64,000 bases of DNA. Origin: Sequoia sempervirens (Eukaryota > Streptophyta > Pinopsida > Cupressales > Cupressaceae). The stretch is taken from the NCBI GenBank assembly GCA_007258455.2, contig VDFB02321288.1, forward strand, positions 1 to 64,000, read 5' to 3'. Below, one piece after another: positions 35,361-46,560 of this stretch (the first letter of the stretch is position 1; each line of letters opens with the position of its first letter). The notes beneath the pieces were generated by a model. That model was not told where the DNA came from. It made no database searches and was given only the letters and a program-made list of their open reading frames with translations. The position numbers and the translations under genes are program-made.

Positions 35361-37310
35361 TTTATTTTTGGTCTCACAACACACCCCAAGACTAAAAAGA
35401 CTTGGGGACCCAAGTGAAAAATATAACTCTTATGGCAGGAGCTAGCAAATTGGAAGATCACTAGAAGTGAAAGAGAAAATCTTTGATAATAAAAGTACTT
35501 TGAAATGTAAGTGTTTTGGGCATTGGATACTAGGTACCAGAAACATGGAAAAGGTGAAAGGTAATGAAAATTTGAATGGAAGGCTCCGATCTGGTATAAT
35601 GGAGTCTGGTATGATGGAGTTCCGGTATAACCGAGGTCTGAGAAAGTAAGTGGGTAAAGTTGAATACCGGGTATGGGGTACCGGGTTGTAATGTGAAGTG
35701 AAAATGCTAAAATTTTAAATTTATCTAATGATCCTGGTAATCCGGTATATGTTTGAGGATTCATGATATGCTTTTAAAAGGCGTGTTGATTATGATATTT
35801 TTGTACTAACATTTGAATAATGGTTTTATCTACATGAGATGTTATAAATGTTTTTCTTTCTTTTAAAAGGGATTTAATGTGTGGAATTTTTGATTGCAGG
35901 AGAAATCAATAGTGATGCAAAGCTTGGGTATGGACAGTTAGGAAAATTGTATTTGCAAAAAAATATAATGGTATTTCTAGGTTCAATGATGAACTTTAAA
36001 AGCTCATGCTAGAATGGAGTTTGTTGTGAAGATGTGCTAGATATCGGAATACCGGGATGCTAGAGTTCAAGCATGCAGTAAAGAAGTGTATCTATTCTGG
36101 GAGTGATTCATTCCTAGAATGTTCAAATCAAGGAACCTGAAATATAGGAGTAATTCTTCCACCTGATCACTCTGTTGTCATAGGAAGTTGCTATATTTTG
36201 TTTGAGCGGATTTGTTTGGTTCAAGAAAGAACCCTGTTAATTAAATATCAACACCCAAAGAGCTTCAACGTGTAATTGGAGTTGACTTCCATTGACTTCG
36301 ATTACAGTTCTCCTATTGGTCACTACATTCCACGTGACTTGATGAGATTGGTCCCTTGGATTTCCTCTCATGTAGTTGTCTTATCCATCTGAGCCTTGTG
36401 TTCTATAAAAGGTCAGAGGATCCTTTTTTTTTCTTAAGTTCATAATTTGTGGATGTCGGAGGAGCATCAACTTTTAAGTTTTGTTCTTTTTTCCTATTTT
36501 CTGAACCATTCTAGTGTAAAACTTTGTATCCACGTAGGCATTTATTAATATCAGAGCTGGTTAGATAGCTACCTATCTCAGTATCTTTTGTAGCTGGTTT
36601 TGTTATTTCGGTTGAACAAGACTGTATGTTGCACCATTTAAGGGTGCATACAAAACCTACTCGGTGTCCAGAAATGGAACCTCTCTCTTTAAAATCTTGC
36701 ACCATTTTATATGTAGCTGTGAAGCAATTTGTGAAGTGTAAAGTGGTTTCTCTATTTTAATTAATTCTTTGGGGCATCCATGGAGAATAACTGAGAGAAA
36801 CTTTCAATTTTTAGTATTTTTTATACCTTGTTTTAGAATAGATGTTTAAATATTTGAAAATTTTCCAAAATTTAAATGAATGGAAGAAATTTTATTGAAA
36901 AAATTTTGTTTCCCATAAAATTGTTGAATGCTTAATGCTAAATCTACTTAAGTGATAACAAATAATTTGTGATGTTCATGAAATGTTGTGGTAAATCTTT
37001 CAGTTCCATGATGCTTGAACTCATTGTTTCAATTTGGAATTCACAACTAAAATATTCAAAAAACAACCATAGTCCCTTTGAGATTAGCATCAATATCAAA
37101 CTAGTACCCGAGAGCAACCCTAGTGCAACCATGACCTGGTTATCAGAGACTTGGGATTGAATGAAAGCCAATATTTACCGTGTTAATGTAGAATTCCCCT
37201 TTAGGTTGTCTTTGTTCCATATCTTTCAAGAAGGAGAGGCTCTTTGCGATCTTGTCTGTGAAGAATTTTTTCGCCCTATTTGCTGAGAGTAAAATCATCA
37301 TCAATAGTAG
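35361..37310 (+). mobile_element. ~1.95-kb insertion in the right LTR of G, class unclear
   Basis: Left-LTR sequence (...GTAGG-AAAATCAAAATAAATTG) is continuous at 21253, but here it is interrupted after AAGGTAG (35360) and resumes at 37311 after AATAGTAG. That suggests a GTAG-type target repeat of 4-5 bp. The insert holds a TATA box (TATAAAAG, about 36403) after a promoter-like stretch. At 36549-36557 the plus strand reads TATCAGAGC followed by TGGTTAG, like an initiator-Met primer-binding site. A related TTATCAGAG lies at 37140. It may be a truncated copia-type LTR plus leader. Ends do not read TG..CA and no second LTR was seen. A motif CCGGTAT-ATGGAGT recurs at 35590-35640. Confidence 0.6.
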
Positions 37311-38216
37311 TCAAATCACAATAAATTGAACTATAAGGTAAATTTAATTTCAAACAGTCATGATCTTTGTGTAAGTGCATTACAATAGATATATCAAATG
37401 CTCAAATTCTATGACTACTTATCAAATTCTCTAAATATTCATATGAACTCATGTTTTAATCAAGGTATTTTAATTGATTCATTAAACCAGAGCTAGAATT
37501 AAAACATAATTCATTTCAAAGCACAATAAAAATTAATGAATGATCATTGATCAAGTTTTCATTAATAATTCATATGAAATATTACAGCTGGAGAGACAAT
37601 AGACTATAAGGTTTGCATTGTTCATTCATACATGCTTGAAAACCATACAATTGACAAAACTTATTCACTTGACTCAAAACCTAAGATATAGACTCAAAAC
37701 ATACTTTCTCTGTGTTATCAATTTACATTTTTAGATCCAAAATTCAAAAAGAGACCTACACAAATCGCCCTGAATTCCATTTTATAAGAAACAAGGGAGA
37801 AAAACAAGCTTCAAGCCAAAAAAGACACTTGTCAAATTTTCATTTGACAAACTAAACTGATCATTCCATGAGAAATGGTTACAACAAATAGAGAGAATAT
37901 TCTCATATGAGACAAAGGTTTCATTTCAGTTAGTGGATATTATTGCACCTTCCAAAAGGAAGTTTGTTGAAGAGAGTGGTCTTCAAATTGTTGGAACATA
38001 TTTATCTTCCTCTTCACCAAAAGACAAAAAGCATGCAAAAGGAAAGAAAACGTGGATCAATATCCAAATCAACATCCAACACTAGTCCAAGTCACCAACA
38101 ATCAACTCTATCTGTCACATGTTAAATTGGGAGAAACATATATTTTATTCATTGCAACTTCTAAGGCCAGAACTGCACTATAGTTGACCATGTATATATG
38201 TTCTCCATCCCTATGT

Positions 38217-41200
38217 CTATAATTCCAACTCATCAATGAATTTCTTCTTCCAAAATTCATACTTTGTATTAGAAGTCCAGTTAAATCCCAAGATTTCATC
38301 CATCTTCTTTCTGTAAGGAACATATTTAGCCATTACTGAATTGGCTTCTTTGTCATAGTCTTCGAGGAAACTAATAGTGAAAGACAAATTTTCAAGAGTA
38401 TTTTTCAACAAATAAATATCAAAACTCTCACATATGAGATATTCTTTCAAAGCAATAATTGTATCCACTTGATCTTTCCATGCCTGCAGAGGTTTTACCT
38501 CATCATATGTATGATGGATATCAAAAAATAATACTAATTCTACCTCATCAAATTTTTCCTTCAACTCTCTTGTTTTTACTTCCAAAGGAGCAACATACCC
38601 TTCAAACCTCTATTCCTTAATCTCATTAATAAATTTATATGTTGGGCCAATATTTGGATATTTGTCCTTCTAATGTGCAGACTCGAATGCTATAAGCTTC
38701 ATATTATCAACCTTAGGGATCCATCTGTCCATTATTGGAGTAGACAAATCCTTGTCTCTCAGAGACAACTTTATTGCTTGTAACATTAAAGAATAATTTG
38801 AATGAATATTGTTCAATTTACCTTGAATCTTCTTATTCATATGCTCCAGAACAATATACACAATTTTTGAATTATTCTCATACATTATGTCCTGAACTTG
38901 TGAAAACAATTTCTTGTATACTTCAATCTACAGAAGCAATTGTTCCTTTATGGGCTCATTTGATGGAGTTGCACCTGATGTGCTTGGCTCCTTGACTACA
39001 ATTGGTTCCTGGCCCAAGTTGTATGGAATTACTACTAATGATTGCTCTGGTGGAGGAGGAGGAGATTGGGGATGTGCAATTGGGGAAGTAGGTGTTGCAT
39101 AGGTTGAACCTAATGGGCCCCAAGTCTTCAATGTTTCTAATTGTTGCTTGAATAATGCCAACTCTATTTCCATCTCAGCAACCCTTCATTGGCTCTTGTT
39201 ATATTCATCAATGATCTCATTGTGCTTGCTTCTATACAAGTCTCTCTCTACAGTGACATTTTCCACTGTTGCCTTAGTGAATTTAGCAACATTAATTTCC
39301 ATTTCAGTTGCTTCAAGTGTTGGAGTGTCGGAGACTCATGATGATCAATTGCCCACTGAAGTCAGCTAGCTCTACAACTTTCAGCTTCCTAGATCCTAGA
39401 GATAATGACAAAAGGGCCAAGGCATCCCATTCTTCACTGAAGGTTGACCCTTGCAATGCCAATTTGGATTCTTCCTCTATTTGAAATAAGGGTTTTTCAT
39501 ACCTCCTTATTGTATCCAACACAATTGCATCTGCAACATCCCACTCTAGTAGTAATAATACCCCACTTTTACACACTAATGCTCTGCCTTCTTTAGGTGT
39601 GATATTTTGGAATTCCTTCTTCATCATATTCCTCACATTTTCCTACACAACCTCCTCAAGAAGTTCAGGGTGCAAGCTCCTCTCCTTTGCAACATTTCAA
39701 CATATTCTTAAGCCTTAGCTCTCCATACAAAATCCTTAAAATCCTTGGTTTCTACAAATGAATTATCTTCCAAAAATGTCTTACAAACCTCATGTCTTAG
39801 ATCATCAACATTGCTTAAGCCACTAACATCAAATTTTCCTAGTCTTAGGCTGCTCTCTCTTGTGCTTGATGCAATCTCCCTTGGGGGAGAAGGCATTCCT
39901 TGTTGCATCTCTTCTTCAGTGACTAGGATATCATCTTCTTTTGACCTAGGGTAATCAACTACCCCGCCAACCTCAATCATGTGCCTGTTAGGTGTTGGCT
40001 GCATTGATGGAGATGGACCTCTAAGAGGTGAATCAATGTCAATTATGATAGGGGAAACTTTTCTAGGAGGAGATGGTGTTGACCTCACAAGAGAAGATGC
40101 TCTTGACCCCTCTGATGCAGTAGGGGTTGGAAGTGTTTGCTACTTATTTATTACCTCCCTCTTCCTAGAGTACACTCTAACTTTTTATGGTGGCTTATAA
40201 GAGGGTCTCTCCTCTAATGTTTCTGTTGGTTATTATTCAATGGCCATTTCCTTCCCCTTATCAGTTATTGTGCATTCCTCCCTCAAAACACCCACTATGC
40301 TCTCAAAATTGTCAAGTACATACATGACTATTCAACTCACCCTTAATATTGGGCAAAGGGTCATAGTTGGGATCTGACTTTTTAACTTTATCCACCATTT
40401 TTTTGAAGGTGACATACATTGCCTTCCTTTCATCATGGACTTGAAAATAAAAAATGTTCTTGATCACATCTTCAAGATGACAAAAATTATGGATGAAGGA
40501 GCCACTTCTATTCTTTTCTTTCAAAGCAATAATGAAACCCTCCGAGTCATGGTTCCTTGGGCACACAGTTTTTAGTCTATAAGGTGTAAGAACCTGCTCC
40601 AAGTATTTCCATCATCCCTTAGCCATCAAAAAATTTGCAAACATAGTCCACTCTAGAAAGAATGAGCCTTTCTTCTATTGCTCAGGTAGATGTACCATTT
40701 TTGCTCCTCCCAATTACCTCATAATCTCAAGAAATCCAATCCTTAGTGGCACATCTCTTGGTAATGCATGTGGGTTCACATTTGTGCCATAGACCCTGAA
40801 TATGGTTGTATTGGGGTATGGAATTATGTCCCTCCAATTGTGATTTAATTTCATATCAGGCCTCCTTTCTAATTGCCTTAATAAGTCATGTATCTCCTTA
40901 GGAATTCTTGGTGGATCATAATCCAAAAACCTTCTCAATTTGGAGGAAAAGACATTCTAGAAAACAACATAATCAAACTTCTTATCATCCTTATCAAAGA
41001 TTTGAGTCCAACACTGGACATGCAACTCAATATCCTCTTCTACCTTCTTCAGTATCATTTCTTCACCAAAACTCTTCTCTCCCTTGTATAGGAACATGTG
41101 CATCAAGAGAGAATACCACCAGAACCTCACCCAATCCTTTCCTGCCTTAAGTGCAGATAAACCCTAATGCATTTTTTCTGCCAGATATGTGGCATAGTCA

Positions 41201-41934
41201 TATACTACATTGTATGTTTGGTGTTGAAGGTGTGCAACCATATACATGTAACCCCTTGGCGTGGTGGATGGCAGATCAAAACCAAGAATTTGGCACAAGG
41301 AATAAACTATTTTCTTGAAGTAATTAGCAAAGTACTTCATGGGGAAAGACTCCTTTTCATATTTTCCAATTTTTATCTATTTCCTAGATTTCCCAACCCT
41401 AGTACTTGTAGTATGCATGGGAAGCATTGTAAACCTCAACATAGCCTTTGTGTTCTCATATTATTTTCTAAAAGTTTCGATGTCAATGGTAATAATATCC
41501 TGACTCCACTCATGCAACTTAAATATTTTTGCAATCTCCTCTCTGGTTATCTTAACCATTTCTACACCATCATATGCCCTAATCACCCTTGAGATAGGAT
41601 CATATCTCATAGCTATATCTTTCAACAAATCCACATCCATGTATACATTGGGCACAACTAGCTTCCCCATATCCAATCTCTAGGTGTTGCAAATGGGAAC
41701 TCCATAATTTATGTTCCCAAACCAGTTTTGGAACATTTGCCAACTTGTGTATGGCACATTGGCATCCTTGATATAACGTTGCTTGTCAAACAACCCCTCT
41801 TTAATTTTAGGGCCATGAAATAGTGTTGTTCCCTTGGCCTTTTTGCTTGTTGAGGGTTTCAATTAGTCAATGATGTCTTGGGAAAGAGGTCTTGATGTGG
41901 TTTCAGAACCAGAAACTTGAGCCTTGGGAGCCAT
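38217..41934 (-). pseudogene. LTR-encoded ORF, copy 2 (unrecognised protein)
   Basis: This is a colinear copy of the left-LTR coding sequence, starting MAPKAQVSGSETTSRPLSQD at 41934 and ending FIDELEL at 38217. It keeps somewhat longer readable blocks: GKLVVPNVYMDVDLLKDIAM, VEMVKITREEIAKIFKLHEW, DLPSTTPRGYMYMVAHLQ and VNPHALPRDVPLRIGFLEIM. The protein has no signal peptide. Two stops, after PICNT and after FLEIMR, are at identical places in both copies. As the first long ORF after the LTR promoter it would lie at the 5' end of the element's transcript, upstream of gag. Function unknown. Confidence 0.75.
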
Positions 41935-43285
41935 TGGTAACAAGTATGTTCAAACTAATCTAGGGTTTTGGGACTAGAGAGGTTCAAAACCTAGCCTTTT
42001 GTTTAAAACCTAGGGCATAGTTTGAATGTAGAAATTCAACGGGTTTGATAGAAATTCAAATCTTATAATCAGTTCAAACCACTATAAAACAAACTAATGG
42101 CTTGCAAAATAATTTGATAGTAAGATATAGTGAACCTCTACCCTAATCGAAGGAAATTTGATTAAAACAAAGAGAAGTGCGATTGTTTTCACTTATGGCT
42201 TTTTTGCTTGAAGAAAACCCTAATTCTAATCGCCTTGAACTCTGGAACATTCATTTTGATCTCCTAGATGCTTTAAAAATCATTTGCAATCTTCAATTAT
42301 GTGAAAAAAAATCTTTTATGTACCTTTAGATCGGATTTGGGTAGGTTTGGATGTCATTTCCACCATTATCGCTTGTTTTCGCAAAGGAGAATGGTTCCCA
42401 TGGCCACATATTTAATTTTAAATGTCATCCATTGATTGCTTTGTGAGATGGCATGTTGGATGACTCAGATTGAGTCAAAAAAGTTTGAATTTATGTCACC
42501 ATCACCCACCTATCTTGTGCCAATAACTTTTTTCCATATGGAGTGTTGACTCGTTCATTCTGTGGGATCTACCTTCTATTTTTGAGTGATAGGAGAATCC
42601 ACGTGGCGATTGCCCACTAGGCCTGTTGATTTTCATAAAAACATTATTTTATTCTTGTGGGCTAGTGAGGAACGGTTGAGATTAAATCTCAACAATTCAT
42701 CTCGATCGTCGGCTTAAAAGCATACAGTGTCGAATATGTGAGTGGAGATCAGGCCTCACACCTGTAACAATAAACGTGCCTTTAGCTCGAAAACCTCACT
42801 AGTTTTCATAAAACATTATTTTATTCATGTGTGGGTAGCAGGAAATGACTAAGATCAAATCTGTAGATCCATCTATCGGCAAATTTGCACATGCAAAAAA
42901 TTTAGTCTTAAAGAAAGGGGACCGACTAGGTCGATGGGACCAAGACCCACGGGATTAAAGACTTAAGACTTAAGTCATTTTTAGTGGGAAATATTACGCC
43001 CAATCTAGGAAATATTAAATTGATGGTCTAACATATGATGATAGACAAACCTAGACCAAGGGGTCAGTGACAATGCATTTTTGATGGCTTAAATCATGAC
43101 TCAAGTGAACTACAACTAGGTATAGCAAGTCAACGAAGGAATATAACACCTAGGGAAAAATACATGAAATTTGAAACGAGGGTTTTTGAACCAAAACCCT
43201 AAACCCAACCCTAGGGCATAGACGTAATGGGTAATTACAAGGAAAGGAACCAACACAAAATTTTCAAAATTTAGAGGCCCCACCA

Positions 43286-43290
43286 CCAAT
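43286..43290. repeat. Right target-site duplication of element G (CCAAT)
   Basis: CCAAT directly follows the right LTR end (CCCCACCA) and matches CCAAC at 20810-20814 at four of five bases. Removing G and one copy of this repeat joins X gag and pol in a single frame across a zinc knuckle. Confidence 0.8.
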
Positions 43291-43985
43291 AATCCATTCT
43301 TCCTTTAGATTTAGATCTTCCTTTCTTTGAATTCCCTTGTGACTTCCCACAATTTGTAGGGCTTTTTCCTCTCTCCTTTGTTCTTCCCCTATTCTCTACA
43401 GTGAAAGCATTACCCGATGTTGAGGTCTCACCTATGCTTTTCCATTGCATTTCCTCACTAAGGATAACACCAACAACATCATCAAATTTCAATGTATTTT
43501 AACTAGAGATAGAGTTACTTACAACCATTACCAAGCTATTCTAGCTTTCTAGAAAACCAAGAGAGCCCTCACCTCTTCATCAAAATTCATTTTTATAGAA
43601 GTTAACTAACTGGTAATTGTATTATACTCATTTAAATGATCTATCACAGATCCACCTTCAATCATATTCATATTAAAAAAATGCTTCATGAGAAATACCT
43701 TATTTGAGGTTGAGGGTTTTTCATAAAATTTATCCAAAGCTTGCACCATATCCTTGTTGTCTTTGCTTTCGTTATATTGAACGCCATAGATGGTGCTAGG
43801 CACAACTGAATGGTTCCCAATGCCTTTCTATCTAGAATCTCCCATTCTTCATCAAACATCGTAGCCTCTTTCTTTGTTTTTTCTTGCAATGGCCACCATA
43901 GATCCTTTGATACAAATAATCTTCCATCTACATCTTTCATAATTGATAATTATAGACCTGAACCCCATATCTTGTTTACGAGTGT
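43286..43985 (-). pseudogene. Ty1/copia gag of element X (5' part)
   Basis: The minus strand reads a copia Gag. YNYQL-KM-MEDYLYQ lies near 43960. Next come FDEEWEILDRKALGTIQLCL, AFNITKAKTTRIWCKLW and, in the next frame, YEKPSTSNKVFLMKHFFNMN, then VIDHLNEYNTITSQLV. After stops come LKFDDVVGVILSEEMQWKS and a basic GRTKERGKSPTNCGKSQGN stretch leading to the first residues of the zinc knuckle at 43286. The rest of the knuckle is at 20805 on the far side of G, in the same frame. The two outer Cys of the CCHC box read Tyr (TGT to TAT), so RNA binding would be lost. Confidence 0.92.
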
Positions 43986-44980
43986 ACATTATTCACATGA
44001 TCAGCTACCACATACGAACAATAGGCAGTCATATCTTAGAACAAACAATTGAAGGAGAAGCTTTCAAAGGGGTCCCTTGGGAACCCTTAAAAAAAAAGGG
44101 GTCCCTCGCCCAAGGGATTCTTTGTTGGAAAAGTGATGATATTTTTGTAAATGATCCTATCATCAAGGAATCCTTTTGAAAGATTCTCTTTCATCAAGGA
44201 ATCCAAGAAAATAAAAATGGCCTCCATGAAGTCAAATTCTCAATTCTTTTTGTTAAAAATTCGAATTCAAAAGAAAATCTTGCTAAGGGGATCGTTAGTG
44301 AAGGATACAATTTTTGAAAAATGAAAAGATTTTTAGCAAGGGATTCATTGGCCACCGAATACACCTTATTGAAAATCAGAGAATTAGAATCCCCCTCTTA
44401 GGATGGTGTGTGTGAACTGAAGGAGCATGTGATATCCTAAGGAAAGGAAGAACATGCAGAGATGTCGTGGCCCATGATACATGAAAAGATGTAGATGTGG
44501 AATTGTTGTCACACATGCGAGGGACAACACATGCACCACAACATCAAGAAGCAAGAAAAGAAGAGAGAAATATAAAAAACAAAGATACGCGGAGATGAAG
44601 AAATCAAGAGACAAGGGGATTTGATAATTTGGGGTCAAAACTACTCATTCATATAGATAGATAGATATAATATAATGTACATATGAATGGTCATCAATCC
44701 CCTAATATATCAGAACATGAAGAAGGGAACATGAAGACAAAATACAAATTAAAAATTAAAAATTGAGTCAACATGGAAGGGAGGCCTAAATGCCCCCAAC
44801 ACTTTGCATCTTCCCCAATTATCAAAAATCAAGATACAACATATAGAATAATGATGCAACAAATAGAGGAAGTTTACGACACAATTTCATTCTTGTATCC
44901 TAGCACCTACAAGTGTGATAAGGGTCCTCCAAGAACACACAAAAACAAGCATAGGGAAACACAACACACAAAAATCTAAT
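43986..44980. other. Unassigned spacer between X gag and Y remnant
   Basis: No gene can be supported. An inverted repeat (TCCCTTGGG at 44073-44081, CCCAAGGGA at 44109-44117) flanks an A run. CATCAAGGAATCC occurs twice, about 34 bp apart, at about 44160-44210. A TAGA microsatellite is at 44657-44672. The junction between X leader and element Y must lie here, but I could not place it. Confidence 0.5.
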
Positions 44981-46560
44981 CTATAGATAAAGAAGAGGTT
45001 CTCTCCTTGTCCTCATCAACTAGGAGGTTATTTTTCTCCCAATCTAGATCATCATAAAGAGAGGGTGAACAAGCCTACAAGGCCAAGATATCAAGGGGAG
45101 CACCCTTTGAATCTCCTGCAACAAGAGTGAAGGAAGAGAGCCCCTTGAGGTCTTCTTCACTCAACTCATGTGAGGTAAATTCCATTGATCTTGAAAAGAT
45201 TGTCGACAGAGCCAGGACATCATCAACCAAGTTAAACATGCACTTGATAGGAGTGTCATGTGTTAAATAAACAAGAGATGGAGGAGGCGCCCAAGATCCA
45301 CCATCAACCTCATGAAGAGAAATAGTGAAAAAATCGAGAGACGTCAGGGCTACCTCCATCACAAGGATGACACAAGCCCAAAGTAGAACCCTCTCCTGAA
45401 GAAGGTGATCCCTTCTTCTAACCTCCATTGGAGGTGAGGTCATCCTCCAAATTATGCTTCATCGAAGGATGTTGAATCCCCACAGAGGAAGTGGAAGTCA
45501 AGGAGGAAGAGGACAAGGCAGCAAAAAAATTCCACCATGGTGTACGACACATCCATAGGCTGGTAAAATGGAGGGATTTCTGAAAGGGATATTAGAAGAG
45601 GAGGATTAATTGAGGGAGCAATGAACACCTGCACCGTTTTTGGGTGAGGGTCATTAGCATTCATGGGGAGAGTTGGAAGCAAGATCGAGGTGATGGGAAC
45701 CAAAGTAGAAGCAGCAGCAGAGGGAGGCACAAAAGGAGATTCCAAAATAGAAGTCATTGGCTCCTCTTCTGCCTTTCGCGAGGTAGCTTGCTCAGCAACC
45801 AAATCCTTCCTTTGATGCTTACATTCATGCGCAAGCCAATTTATTCAACTCTATGAACTAGAAATTGCTGCTTGAGAAGGAGCAAGAGGCTCTTGTTCTA
45901 CCATAGGCATGTCCTCCACAACCGTGGCTGATGGAAGGGAAACCTCCTAAATGGGAGAAGGATTAGGAAGCACAAGAGTGGAAACTAAAATAGGTGGAGA
46001 AGAAGACTTAGGCACCTTGGTGGCAGGCCTCTTCCCATTCACCGCTCGAGGGGTTGGTGCAATAGGAGGCCGTAGAGGTCAAGATGCATGGGCAGCTCCA
46101 TAAGTGCCCTTCCCCTTACCATAGATAGTGGGCCTTGGCATCGTGGGTAAATGGGAAGATTGAATACTTGAATCTTGGACTTCTGCTAGGCAGGCACCAT
46201 CGGACTCCCCATGTGAGGCATGGGAGTAGAATTCAAAGGCAAGAGAGAAGGGCGGGAGGTAGAAGCAGATGAAACAATAAAAAAAGAGGAAGGATCCTAG
46301 GCATGAGCAGAATTCCCCTTCCCCTTTTGAGAGGAGGAGGACGCAGCCTTCTGTTGCACGATCATAAAAGTCTTAATCGAAATAGTGTAAGGGGAGATAG
46401 GGTAGGTCACCTTCGATGCTATGCCCTCATTCTTATATTTAATATAGGTGTGACACAACAAGTCTATCCTTGGAGGAAGAAGACCAACAGGGGTAGACTA
46501 GAAGTGATCTAACGAGTAGCCCCCATGCGACACCATAGGTTTATATCTAGTGCCATGCAC
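44981..46560 (-). pseudogene. Downstream part of element Y (Ser/Pro/Thr-rich)
   Basis: Minus-strand open frames (45452-45802, 45075-45443 and pieces at 45850-46500) continue from the Y protease. They are Ser/Pro/Leu-rich (PTLPMNANDPHPKTVQVFIA, SPFVPPSAAASTLVPITSIL) with a final acidic-basic segment (LDWEKNNLLVDEDKERTSSL, about 45050). No RT, RNase H or integrase follows. The composition fits the poorly conserved linker after protease in some plant gypsy elements, but the assignment rests on position more than on sequence. Confidence 0.45.

Larger units (their letters stand above)
20815..43285 (-). mobile_element. Ty3/gypsy element G with giant coding LTRs
   Basis: This is a complete but degenerate minus-strand LTR element inserted in copia element X. 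It has long terminal repeats at 20815-27198 and 34919-43285, a gag-PR-RNaseH-RT-RNaseH-INT interior, a primer-binding site at 34893-34915 and 5-bp target repeats outside both ends. Total length is about 22.5 kb, including a ~1.95-kb later insertion in the right LTR. The LTR termini are TG/CA in the right copy and decayed to TA/TA in the left copy. A hand alignment of about 390 bp of the two LTRs gives roughly 9 percent difference. Confidence 0.9.
34919..43285 (-). repeat. 5' LTR of element G (6.4 kb plus an insertion)
   Basis: This is the partner of 20815-27198 and is colinear with it, except for an extra block at 35361-37310. It keeps the terminal TG and CA. Its TATA core is mutated (42325-42332), and its copy of the LTR-encoded ORF is at 38217-41934. 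Confidence 0.88.

Noticed and set aside
22147..41934. The two LTR ORF copies as a tandem pair of host genes
   Set aside because: The whole 6.4-kb surroundings are duplicated with LTR-type ends and target repeats, so they are two ends of one element.
43810..44179. Plus-strand frames of about 80 codons
   Set aside because: They are antisense to the copia gag and run into spacer; no independent support.
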